Source: Punica granatum
Lineage: Eukaryota; Streptophyta; Magnoliopsida; Myrtales; Lythraceae
DNA length: 64,000 nucleotides
Assembly: GCF_007655135.1 (NCBI RefSeq)
Contig: NC_045127.1
Coordinates: forward strand, 40,497,538 to 40,561,537
Direction: 5' to 3'
A program made the translations under genes and the position numbers. The notes beneath the pieces were generated by a model. That model had not been told where the DNA came from. It ran no database searches and was given only the letters and a program-made list of their open reading frames with translations. Each line of letters begins with the position of its first letter. The stretch's first letter is position 1. This document shows positions 45,239 to 58,700 of the stretch, piece by piece.

Positions 45239-46846
45239 TGTAACCCACCTGATAAATAGGACTAGAAAAGTAATTTTCTAAATTGTATAAGGTCATAAAG
45301 GTAAATCTATTGACTTCTTTAACAATAAATGCTTTCTCAATAATGAAATAAAATTATAAAAACAAATTATGTAAGAGATTAACTAGATGATTTAAAATAT
45401 ATCAACATATTGCAATGCAAAAAATAAAAATAAATTATCTAAAAGATTAACTAGATGATTTAAAATAATTCATAAATCTTATAATTCACATGTCTTATAT
45501 ATTTTCTTATTATAATATATCAACTTACTGCAACATAAAAAATAAAAATTAGATATTTGAAATAAGGTTTCATAAAATTTCATATTTCAAAGATGTAAAT
45601 CAAATTTGTGTAACTATGTAATATAGAACAATTAATAATATACACAATGTACCATAATTGAGACCATTAATTGAAAGTACTTATCGAAGCATTGAAAATT
45701 AGTCTAATTTTATTAACTGATTATCATATGAAACTTAAGATCAACATTGAAAATATTTTGTTATGTTAAGAGATAAATATATATTTCAAAATTCAAACTA
45801 ATTGTTTTAAGAAATGATATATATATATATATATGTGTGTGTATTAAAATGAACATATACATATACACATACATATATTAAATTGCAAATGATATAAACA
45901 TTATAAAGAAATTAACTGATAACATATAAAATTTAAAAAAATTATTATCCCACTATATATTATGCCTTAGCGCTATCAGTTTAAGGTTATAAATAAATTT
46001 TAAAAAAAAACTTAAAACTAAGGATCTCTTAAATAATGTTTAACAAAAAGATGAACCAAACTCTTATTTTAATGACAAAACTTAATATATGAAATAGATT
46101 TATATTAACACTTTGTTTAAAATATAACATATTTATTGAAATAATTAGTTCTAAACTATTATTATAATAATCAACTTATTCTAATTTATAATATAAAAAT
46201 TATTGAAGGTTATTAATTGTAAATTAAAATTAATAATTAAAATTTGTTATTTTTAATAAAAAAATTAGTGTTTGAAATGTAAATTAGTACCATAATAAAA
46301 TGATATAGAGATATATGAAAACGAATTCGTGCAAGGCACAAGACAAAAAAAGCTAGAGTTGACAAAATTGTGATATAAAAATGTCAAGTAAGTATTAATA
46401 TTATTCATGAAAAATAAAGCAGGATTGAACTCATATAAATGTGAAAATAATACTTATGTAGACTAGTATTGAGCTCATATAAATATCAAATAAAAATACA
46501 GTATTGAACTCACATATAAATATCAAATAAAAATAAAGCAGTATTGAACTCACATTTGCACATGTGAGAGTAGTATTTATGTAATTTGCATCACATGTGA
46601 GCCTGCATCTAATGTTGACATAATTGTTATATAAAAATATCGAACTAAATGTCCAAAAATGGGCAATTATTATAAAAATATCAAATAAGTATTAATATTT
46701 ACACATTTAATTCAATATTTAATACTAAAGCAGTATTACCAAGTGTGAAACATTTGCCCCTTTTGTGCAAAACTTTAAAACTTATCTTACTATATCTTTG
46801 AACCGTTGAGTACCAAGGTAAAACAATTTTGTGCGAATATAAATAA
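45174..46846. other. AT-rich intergenic with a short tandem repeat
   Basis: At about 46424-46560 the unit (GTATTGAACTCA)(CA)TATAAATATCAAATAAAAAT recurs about three to four times with spacing ~42-47 bp. Otherwise AT-rich with no gene. Confidence 0.5.
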
Positions 46847-47862
46847 CTAGATGAGCACCCGCTCATTGCGTGGGCGGCCCTGCCAATTAAATGATATAAA
46901 GATTAAATACATTATTTTAAAATATTCTTTACATGTATATCGAATTAATTATGTCGTAATATGCGATTATAAATTTTTTTGGTTGTTATATAATAATAAA
47001 ACATAACTCTACATTTGGATCTCTAACATATCTTAAACTTATATATGGTAAATATTTCCTTTTCAAGGAAATTGTTATTGGTAATTATGCTAAATGTTTT
47101 AAATGCATATTTGTTTTTATTTAAATTTAAATGGTATAATAAATATTTTATTATTTTTAAATATGATGTGTTAAAAGGAAATAAGAATTGCTATCCAAGA
47201 AAGAAAAACTGCAGCATTGGTACTCATACTGATTGGATAGAGCTGATCCACTAATATATGACTCTTTACGCTAGCATTTATCTGGTGGTGCATGAAATGG
47301 AACTATAATTATCTTAAAGTTCTTGACGGTGTATAAGCCTACTTATGAATTAATGATTGAAACAAATCACTCTATGACTTTCTTACGTCTGCATGTATTA
47401 ATGTACTCTAATTTCATTAGAAGTATCAATTTAATAATTTATCAAATTTTATATTTAAAGAAAATATATTTAGTCAAAAAAACACATACCTCTTCATAAA
47501 AAATCACTTAAAAAAATTAATGATTTCATTACTCCTTGCGTTCGTGGCATCTCACAATTTGTAAATTTCACTTTAACTTACCTTGAGTCTTTTTCAATTC
47601 CCAAATTTTATCATATGATTTCATTGTAGCATCTCAAAAATCTGCAATATTATACATGGAAAATATAATTAATAAAAAAAATGAATTGTGTCACACATGA
47701 GGATGAATTTACTCTTTTCCCTGCACACACTCAATCGGGTTTATAGGAAAGGAGAGGTCATAGTTACCTTTACTCATATTGCGTATCAGGATGTTGTTCT
47801 TCTTTAGAGAATGCACATGCTATGTTTAAATTCTGATTCTTGGTGGTGTATATATATATAGA
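46847..47862 (-). mobile_element. Probable Helitron, minus orientation
   Basis: Read on the minus strand it starts TCTATATATATATAC (from 47862) and ends CCCACGCAATGAGCGGGTGC...CTAG|T at 46847. The stem CCCACGC..GCGGG matches the one at 45143. A ~60-bp direct repeat flanks it (46788-46846 and 48029-48088). Confidence 0.55.
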
Positions 47863-49701
47863 TCAACATCAAATTGACGTATATTTTCATCAATATATGT
47901 AAATATATATATATATGCAAACGACATATATAATCAACAAACTATATATATGTATATATATACACGAACGGCATATATAGTATATATATAAGCTTGTAGC
48001 ATATATATATACATATATATGCATATATATAGTTTACTATATCCCGAGTCGTTGAGTACTAAGGTAAAACAATTTTGTGCGAATATAAATAATTCTTTAG
48101 AATACTACATAATTTTTCTACGTATGCAAAAGTTAAATAACTTTTTCCTGATTGTCATTTTAGATTTTCACGATATGAAATTTATTTTTTCTTTAAAGTT
48201 GTATATTTACTTTGCTGATTAATTTATCAATATTTAATTACTTTTAGATATTTCTCCTTTACGTGGGATGAAGGTCGGGACCAAATATTGAATGAGTATT
48301 ACTCATCTAGAGTGAATAAATAACAACCAATCAAAATACATATAAGTGGAAAAGTATTAAAAAAATGCAGATATAGTAATTCAGTTTCAGATGCTAATTT
48401 GGTAAGCTACGGTTTTCATACAATTTCAAAATAAATTTCAAATTTTGATATCTATATTTCAAAGTCCCAAATTTTTGTTCTACTGCTACTACTCGTCTCC
48501 ATTTCCATACCTTTTTGTTACAAAAGAAGTTTGTGGGCCTAATATAATCAAATAGAAATCTTAATAAATAATAAAGGTGCACAAATAATCCCTAAGTATC
48601 TTATCTGAAATCTCTTGATAATCAAGTGAAAATGTGTGTCACTTATTCTCTTTGATCTCCATCTCCATACTTTACTCTGCACTCTGCAGCTATAACTTTT
48701 CAAGACAACGAATATTTACAAAAGGCAAAAACAAAGGAGGTTCAGGCAATTTGCACTTGTTATCGACCAGTGACCAGAGCTTGTTTTATCAGTGAGACTT
48801 CTTATTGTGCCCCTATCATTTCCCGCTTTGTATCTCCTGTCAAGCCTATGATCTTTCTTGTAATTGAAAAAAGAAAAATCACAAAGCCCAACAGTATTAA
48901 TGAACCACCACCTAAGACGCAAGATATATCCTATCTTGTTCTGGGCAAGGCTAACGAACAAACACCAAATATTCTCGAACTCCAACAGACGTGATCGAAC
49001 ATTTTTTGCAAATTAGTTCACAACTCAATAGCAAACAAAATGACAAACCAACAAGATCTCCCATCCGATTATGTATTCAAACCACCAAAGATCTAATAGC
49101 TCCAAACCCTAATCCATTGGAAACGGTGGTCTATTGGAAGTAATGAGGAATCTAGGAAACTGCCCGAGGGGATTCGGTAACTGTAGAATTGGCTCATCTT
49201 GGTGAAAAATTGAGCTTAGCCGACAGACAGGAAAATGACAGAAAAACATATTTGGCTGTAAGAAAATCAATCTGATCAGATGCCATGGAGGAAAGGAAGA
49301 CACGCAACCTCGGAGTAACTAGAAAAGATGCATTAACCGAAAAAAGGAAAAAAAAATAGAAAAGATGCAAACTCAAGTACAACAGGAGGCCTTCGAAGAA
49401 CATAGGTAACTGTTTCTAGCCAATAGCCATATGCTTTTCAAGATGATGACTACTGCTAGACATATACATTACAGTAAGAAAATCACAAGCACGATATATA
49501 TCAGTGCACTTTTACATTATGATTACAGCCGAAAGCATTGCATCCCAACAGTTGGTGTCTTAAAGGATAGGATAGATTCCCCGAACATAAGCATATAAAT
49601 ATACATTATTGCCGGCCATTGGAGTTTGTTGCTGTGCTTCAAACATCCAAAATGTGTAATCTGGTTGAATTGGCTATAACACTACCATAAGCATGCAGGA
49701 A
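47863..49701. other. Intergenic region 3' of the SOC1-like gene
   Basis: No supported gene. Overlapping ORFs near 48716-49400 on both strands are domain-free. A MITE-like end occurs at 48283. The SOC1-like 3'UTR must lie just below 49702; I cannot place its polyadenylation site. Confidence 0.4.
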
Positions 49702-52700
49702 CTATTTTGGAAACAAAGGAACGAGACTCAATCTTGTTTCCGGCGGTCCGATGAACAATTCGGTCTCCACCTCCGAGCTAGGGCTACTCTCTCTCAGTAT
49801 TTCCCTTGGTTCGCTCACTACTCGGGTGGGGGTGATTCTGCCACACTGTCCACCGCAAAGTTGCAGAAAGTTTAGAGAGGAATAAAAAAAACTCTAAGCA
49901 GATACTGCTAGCCATCTTGCACATTTACAGCAGAAATCGCTACTAGTCATATCATAAATCATCAGCTATCTTTCATTAAATAAATAGGGATTTAGATTTT
50001 CCAGGAACCGATGCTTTTTGTTTGCTTCCCTATCAGCAAGCATTTGTTATAGTAGTCTTGCAAACTTTATGCATAAGAAATTTTTTTCTCAGTTTTCTGA
50101 AGATAATACATACTCCTGATGATGATGTATTGGTCTACCAAATTATACCGAGCCCCACAAAATCGTGCATGATGCGCTGTTTTTTTTTTTTTTTTTTTGC
50201 TCAGCATGACCCCAAGTTTACAAGAGAGGAAAAAAGGACTAGCTTTATTAGAAAGTTGTTAAAGGTGCACTCACCTTCTCTGAGAGCACTGCATTTTCTG
50301 CCTGCAACGTTTTCTCCTGGATTTCGAAATAACTAGACAAGTCAGCAGCTTGAGTCCAAGAAAAACAAATTTTCATACTCTGATGAATTTATAAATGTTA
50401 TGCTCTTACAAAGAGTATCATATAGTTTTTGCTGTTTGTCTATTTGCCTTTCCATTCTAAAGAGAAGATTAATTACCAGATCGTGTGAGTCATCTATGCG
50501 AGAATATTCTTTCCTATGTTTTATATCATGATGGGTCTTGACGGCATAAGATTGGTTATATAATTTGGAGGAATATGGAGATTAAAAGGTTTAGCATGCC
50601 AAGAAATCGAAATTACCTTTTCCTTAAGTTTGTCAATCTGCTCCTTGTAAACTTGCGTCTGAAAATTTTGCCAAATAATAAAAACCAAACGTAACATTAA
50701 CAAATCGATATTTAAAGTATACATGCATATACTTGAGAAATTAAACCGTATTTATTGATTCAAGGTCTCGTTGTGAGTAATCAGACCTTTCTTGCTCGAA
50801 TACTGCTAACACTGTGTTCGAGCTGCTGTTCAATATGCTGCAATTCCTCTATGGTGCAGGGACCTAGACCTTCTCCCAAGAGTTTCCTGTTGATTTCGTG
50901 TTAATAAAGCAACAAAAAAATGACAGGAGAGATATAGATCTATGTGCCCAGGCATAAATATATTATTATACAAGAAATACATATTACGTTATGTGTCAAA
51001 CCTTTTTGAATCCTCAAGATGCTCTATCTTCTTCATCATGTTTGTCGCTTCATCCTTCAAGTGCTGCACCCACATATGAAATGCCATGCATTTGTAAGTA
51101 GACCTATTGGCTGCCAACTGATCTTAAAGTTTTCAATAGTACATTCACTCGTACTGGTAATCTGTAACACTTTTTTCTTGCTTCGATAAGTAACATATTG
51201 TTCAGATATGCAATCCTGGCAATTAGTTAGAGTTAGGAGAAAGTAACTTGCAGTCTTCTCTGCGGCAAACTAAAACTAGCTAGTGAGTCACTTGGAGTGA
51301 CATTTCATGTTCGGGTTGTACAGATATAACAATGTCACTAGTATAGCAGTGTGGAGTGGGCCTTGTCAGAGTAAAATTAAAAGTAGAAGATTGACGGGAA
51401 TCTATGTATATTTTTCATTCTTGTCATTTGAGGGTAAAGGGAACAATTTGACAAAGTGGTTTATGCTTTTGACAGCAAAAAGGTTATCTTTCATGAGATT
51501 TCTGATGAGATGTCTACCTTCCCAAGATTGGCCTCATACCTTCATCATGTGATTTACCTTTCAATATGTCCATGTGTCAAACAGAGGCCATGGTACAATA
51601 CAAATTTATCTAAGGGTCAACTCAAAGGTTGAGATGATTTAATTTGAAGGCGACTTGAAGTTCATTATCTATCTAGACAACAGGCGACGATGAAAAGATA
51701 ACCTTATGAGAGATAATGATAAGAGGTTCTTATTATTGACAAGGGAATTGAAATTTGCAGTCATTGAAGAAGAGAATAGAATCTTCTATACGATGTTAAA
51801 CGTGGAGTCGGAATTGAAAAAGTCGGAGTTTGTGACGTTGCCTGTGTGTATCCTATCAGTAAGAGCTTCACCGAGAAAGTACTGTTGAGTAGAAGAGTTG
51901 ATGCATTCGAGCTGTAAGCAGATCTACATGGCAGAATATTCATACCAAGAAAACATGTCTCGTTGTTATGAACTATATGGTAACGGGCGTCGTTTCGATT
52001 GACTGCCATTAATAGTTGTCTCCCCGAACAATATGTTCCTTTTCATATTCAATATCCATTTATGAAAGCAAGGACGAAGTGGACCCGGCCAAATGACTTC
52101 AAAACGCTCAATTTCCGAAGGAAATTTTCTCCATTTTTTGAGTTTTTTACATTTTAAATTATTTTCAGTTAAAATTATCAACCAAATCTTCTAAATTCAA
52201 TTATGATATTTCATTTCAAAAAAAAAGAATACCAAAAAACCTTTTGAATATTATGGTGATATCCAATTGAAGACAATATCATCAAATTATTTTTTGTTAT
52301 AAAATCTTCCGAAATGATCAAAAAATCAGATTACATTTTTTTTTATAGGTTCTTTCTGGAACATTATAAAAAGCACAGCCTGAGACATTCCGCCAACTAA
52401 GGTATTCCTTGAATTGAGCTTGAAAAAAGTTAAAAGTTTATTGTCGAGTTTCATTTTTTATGGTTATTTTCTTTTTTTTTTAATGGATGCAACATCCACA
52501 CAATACATATAACTTTTCTTTTATTTTCATTATTTATTTCAAATTTTTTTAATACGAATTTAGTTTAATGTTGTTCAATTATTAATATAGATGTAATCGG
52601 CAAAATATAATATAAGTGACAATATTTCTGTTAAGCAATGCAATTTTTCTTTCAAATTTTTTTTCAGATTTTCTTTTCATTCTAGTGGAACTATCTAGTG

Positions 52701-55700
52701 CAACACACGGACTCCACGACTAGTGATCAATAAAGCAAAAACAAAGTTCCACAAGAATGCATACGGTACATCACAATAGGTTAGGTGGTTGTGTACTCCA
52801 CAGCTTTTTACTGATAACTAACCATTTCCACCTAGGTTTAGTTTAGGTTATTGGATTGGATCTAACAGATATTGTTATATGGTTTCCGGTATTAAGAATT
52901 CATGTATTAAAGTTCAAGAAGTTTATCGGTTTCTGAGTATGAATAAATTTCTTCATTCTACTAGTCCTTCAAAGTCTCAACTGTGGAGAGTTCCTGAATA
53001 TTGTTTTTTCGGTTAAAAGAGAGTTCTCAACATTGAATAAGCATTTTATTGATACTATGTCATGTACATATTCCTATTACAGTAGTATTCAAGTGTTGTA
53101 TTCTAGGATTAGCTTTCGAAATATGGATCCCTCAAATAGATTTGACGATACCGAGTTAAATGATCTCCTCTGTCCTATCCTGAGAACCGAACCTAACTAA
53201 TTCTTTTGCAACCAGAACTTTTTAGATGTCAATCCAAGGATGAATTCAACAATCAATACTTTATGGAATCCGTGAAAGGATATATATTAAGTTCAATAAC
53301 AAGAATTTAATCACAGATCATTTACTATTGCAAAGCAGAGGTCCCATTGAAGTATAAACTACAAAAGAATAAATGGTTTTAGTTTAGGTAATCTTCGAAA
53401 AACCTCTCTAATTTTCATAGACAAATAGATTCTGTTAAAAAGGTAGGGAAATAACTACAGCTGTTAGATTCAATTCAAATATATTATTATAAGACAAATA
53501 CAGATAACATCACATCTACAAGAATCTCCAGACGAAATGACTCGATCAAATGTCTATTGGCATCATGTTCCATTACTTGACTTGGTAGCTACATAACTTT
53601 TCTCTTTGATGATAAAATGATTTTGATTCCCAGCGGAAAGAAGAAAAAAGAAATTTGAAAAACCTTATCATTTTTCCTTTTTATTTGGAATATATCTCAT
53701 AAAATCATGAATTTTATCAATTTTATGGATTTACCAAAAGTTTAAAACTTTTTTTTTTGTGTGTAAAAGCACAAACTTTCACTTTCATGCTTTATCTACC
53801 ACGCCATTGAATTTTTCTATTAAATACTAATTGAAATTACACAAATTGTTTATTTCATCGGGTCAACTTTGTGAGCACCTTTCTCCTTTTTTAAATCTCC
53901 ATCTCATGTGATCTTGGTGTCATTGAAAATTTCTTACTACACAATCAATTATGTACGATAGACTTTAAACAAGATAAAGAGTTTAAGAGAATTTCGAGCA
54001 AATCATTAGCTATTCGTCAAAATCGACCCCGGAATTTTAAAAATCAATAGCTTTCAAACGACCACTCAGACTTCGACGGCATTTAATCCTATGGAATCAT
54101 TGCAGTGTGCAGAATCTCTGTCTCTTCTTTTTTTCTTTTTTCTGAGAATATATGTCCTTTAATTGAGGTCCATAACCAAAGACAGTAAATAAACTTCCGA
54201 AGTTCTAAATAGCTTGTGGAGTTCTAGTAAAATATCGCAACCATATATCAACTAAATCATATATATGGATTCTATACATCATGAAGCATCCCAGGATTAA
54301 ATGAGTCCAATCCTAAGTGGTTATTTGAAAGATATTGATTTCAAAATTTCATTCATTTAGGATCGAATAGTTAACTTTGTCCTCAAAATTACACTTCAAT
54401 TCATCTATCTTTTTAAGTCTAATTGCTTTTGATTTATATTGTCTATTGTAAGAGTTTTCTAACGACACCAAGATCACCTCAAAATGGAGCTTCCTAGAAA
54501 GAGAAATGAGCTTAGAAAGTTGGCCTGACGAAATGAAAAATTCATGTAATTTTCAAGGCTGAGTTGGCTGCTCTTATGTGGAGCCACTTCAGCATTTAAC
54601 AGAGAAATTTAACTCCATGGAAGATCTAGTACCAAAATGAAATATGTGCTTTGATGTAAAAGATTTTCGATAAATCTGAAAAAATTCAGAAAATTCATGA
54701 TTTTATGCATTTTTTCCCCTTCGTTTATGCTCGGAACAAGGAAAAGAGAGAGAGAGAGAGAGCAGTGGGGATAGAGATCTCGAAGGACTACAAGCTTGAA
54801 CACAAACAGGGAGAAGAAAAGGATGATAAACAAGAGCGATAAAGGTACAAAGCAAACAACATATATATTAAACCACATCCACGTTATAAAGTCTATTCAA
54901 TGCTCAAAACACCCTCAGCAAATCATGAACATCATACTTTCAGAGTACGGAAAACTAGATCTCACCTGGGCCCGAATCGGAATTTTAAAGCAGGGAACTA
55001 CTAAATTCCAGTCCCATTATGGTATGTCCTAATCGCACTTTGGAAAGATGTGCTGGATATTTGGACGGTACAGGGTAAAATTCCAGAATAAATGTACAGT
55101 CAGAACCCCCGTCTATCGCTTAGCATATATAACCAATTCTGATCACATATGATAACACTACTGTTCTTAAAAGTCTACACTCTTCCAATACCAGATTACA
55201 GTTAGAATTCTAAGATTATCCCTAGGAGTTAATATGCTTCTATGAATTAGGCATCTTGAGATGCATTTCAGTTGTGGATAGTCTGCATAACCTATTCTAT
55301 CAGCATATATCATACCACTCCCATTCTTAATATGAAATAATGAATAACTAAACCGTGTAAATAATAAAACCGTGTTGTATCTAATAAGATTAACCTTTTA
55401 GACTAAATGGTTGTAGTATTTCAAAATCCCACGATTATAAAATCCACAATTTCCCAAACTCAGAAAAGAGATGGAATTCTAGGATTATCCTCTGCAGTTT
55501 ATGTACTTATATGCATCAACCATCTTATAAACTGCATATCAACTGATCTTTGATAACCAATCACAATCTTATTAAAGTCGTCTTTAACTCATTGTCTCCA
55601 ATCTCATTGTTTCTTCAAATCAAATCAGTCGTGCATCAAGTAACCGGCAAATTGGAGAGAGACAAAATATGGGTAATTAATAAGATGAAACGAACCTCAA

Positions 55701-58700
55701 GGTCTTCATCGATTGATGGTTGCCCCATTCGAGTGTCTTTTGTGTGCTTCCTGTACCTCTCTATTGTCTCTTTCATGCTGCAATTTTCCATAATCAACAC
55801 AATTAAGATCAAATACATACATATCTGCAGAAAAAATTATATATATTCGTCAATATTATATAACTACATCGATTTTTTTTTTAGGATAAGTTATGTAACT
55901 ACATCTATTTTACATATAACAAAACGATGGCTTGGAGTTTGATGTGCATCGGCTGCATATTTAGAAAAACCTAATTTGATCGATAGAAGAAAACTAACAG
56001 TGTGAGCATCCATGAATGGTAATAGAACTACATGTGGCCTTTCATAGGCATCGTGAGAGCTACAGTTATACGCATGTCATTGCCCATCAAGATATTTTAC
56101 GCCTTGATGACGATATTTTTTTATCTGTACATATGGGTTCAGGAAGAATTTGCTGGCTTCCATGGAGGTTTTAGATTACTTTCTCTTATAGCATCGATCT
56201 CATAAGCAGAAACCAGAATGAGGGCCGAGCTATTCGTACTTGTTCGTCATATGGGAGTACTACGAGTTTTTATTTATATGTTTTTTGATAATGTGTATAT
56301 ATCTGCAACACTATGAGGCTCTCTTCTCAATTCCAAATATACGGTTTGAACCATAGCTAGTACTCTTCTATTATGAAACCGAGGGCAGCTTTCGTCTCAT
56401 CCGAAATCGCCCATTCTACTTATTATTTAATTAATGAAAACCATTAAATTGGGGTTCAGATAATAAATTTCACCATTATAACTACTGACTAACTCTTACT
56501 CCCACTCATCTCCTATTTTTCTATGCACTCTCCCCCTTCGCACTTTCAACGGCTTCTTACAGGACTTATTAATTTGACTAAATTTAGAATGGATTTTTTT
56601 TTTTTTGGTTTTAATTTCTCTATAAATTTGTAATGCATCAATATGATCTCTTTTTTATTTTTCTTTTGAATATTTCTTTTATTCTTCCACTAATAATTTG
56701 TCTACAATCTAACTAAAGGGTATCCAGAAAAATTTGGGCTCCTCTTATACTTATTTGATTTGCTGGCCTTCCTCATATATGATTTCTGCAGGTAGCGTAG
56801 GTACATCGCGTATGCTCCTATAAAGATTGTGTTTCACCTAGCTTAGAATCAGACTGTTCCTGATCTAGGGTTTTGCGATTGGGAGTATTGATGAGTTATT
56901 GCAGTCTACGGTTAAAACATAAACTAGACTAGCTGTATTATTATCCGTGTACTGTTAGTCCCGTAATTTATATTTCTATGAGTAAATAAATAATTCTAAA
57001 TTGTATATACAAGTTAAGATAATAATGTATATGTACTACTATAAAAGCATTTATGGATTATTCCATCTTTAATCCTTTCAATGTACTCATATACTTTTTT
57101 TAATATCAATACAGTTTTTTTTTCTAATAGTTAATCCATACATTTTATGAATATAAAATTAATATCAATAAAATATTTTATTTACAATTTAAATTATTTT
57201 ACAATGTATAAAATAACTATTAACAAAAACTGCCATTGATCTCATATGAACATCGATATAGCATTACATTTTTTATTTTCATAAAATGGTTGAAAGATAT
57301 AAGGATCAATATGCAAAATAGAATGTTTGACCACACTGAGAAGTTAGAACCTTCTCGTCAAATTTATATATTAATACCATATATTAAGAAAATTTATTCA
57401 ATCATTTAACGTTGACGATTCTGCAACTATGAAATTATTTTGAGCATAATTTTCAAAATTGATCATTAAAATTGCAACTATGCAAATATAACTCAGTATT
57501 TACTTATTATAATTTTCCTGACCATTTTCAATTTCGGTAATGACAAGTTTGAATAAGGATTTATTAAAAAAGTATGTTTGTTTTTACTTCAAGTGAATAT
57601 TTCTAGTCAAATTTCTCCTAGAATTATAAGCAGTTGGGTTATATGTCTAATTCAAAAGGTTATACTAAGATGGTGAATGCATCTTAGGAGCAAGGGGTTT
57701 CCTTTAATGATTATCCGGTATGGGATTTTCTTAATTTTTTAACTGTGCCTTCACACTAAGATTTATGGACCACGAGATGGACTTCCACTTCCATACTCGG
57801 CGTAGTGACAACTAACACCAAACAAGCTTTTTCTTCTGTACTTCGATGACCAAATATTAGGTGGACTCCTTCCACACTCAGACTTGATCAGATGTGAATC
57901 GCCACGGACCTGTAGAACTTACTCCAATACCATGTCAAACTTTTATCAGAACAAAAAGTGATAGAACACATCTTATAAATCCAAAAAATTTTCATTATTC
58001 CCCTATTTAGAATTTTCTTAAATCTTTTAACTCTTAATATCCCTACCTTACCCTACCAAACCAACGATTCCAGTTCCATCAATACATCTAAAAAGAAAAA
58101 TATAGAAGGGAGATCATGTAGATTTTTTTTTTTATGGAACCACAAGTTTCCTTAGCCTATTGGCTGAGATTACTCTTATTTAAGAGTCAGCCTGGCCCTG
58201 ATCATGAATTAGTTATGATGAATTTTGAACTCCTACATTGCAATTAAAGTCTGCTCGAAGCTAATTGTCATATAGCCACATCCTTGTGGTCAGATCAGGT
58301 GGAAAGTATTTGAATGTATAAATTATTATTATTGTTATTATTAGGATTAATAACCAAAAAAGTATAAACGTTTCATATTTTAACAATTCTAGTACGAACT
58401 TTTTCCTTAACATAAAAATGCACAAACTTTAGATTTGATAACAATTCTAGCACGACGTCAAATTTTTTCGTTAATTTGGACGGAATCAAGACTACTAAGG
58501 GCGCCAATGGCCCCATTCGGTGGGTAATGGCCGGGGCCGTGGCTCCACTCGCCGGAATCAAGAGAATCCTCAATTTGAGGATTCTCCCAATTTTCGGGGG
58601 GTGGGGGCCTCAATTCCGGCCACCGACCCCGATTGGGGTCGTCGGCGCTCTCTGTGGCCTTGATCCTATCCAAATTAATGAAAATTTTGATGTCGTATTA

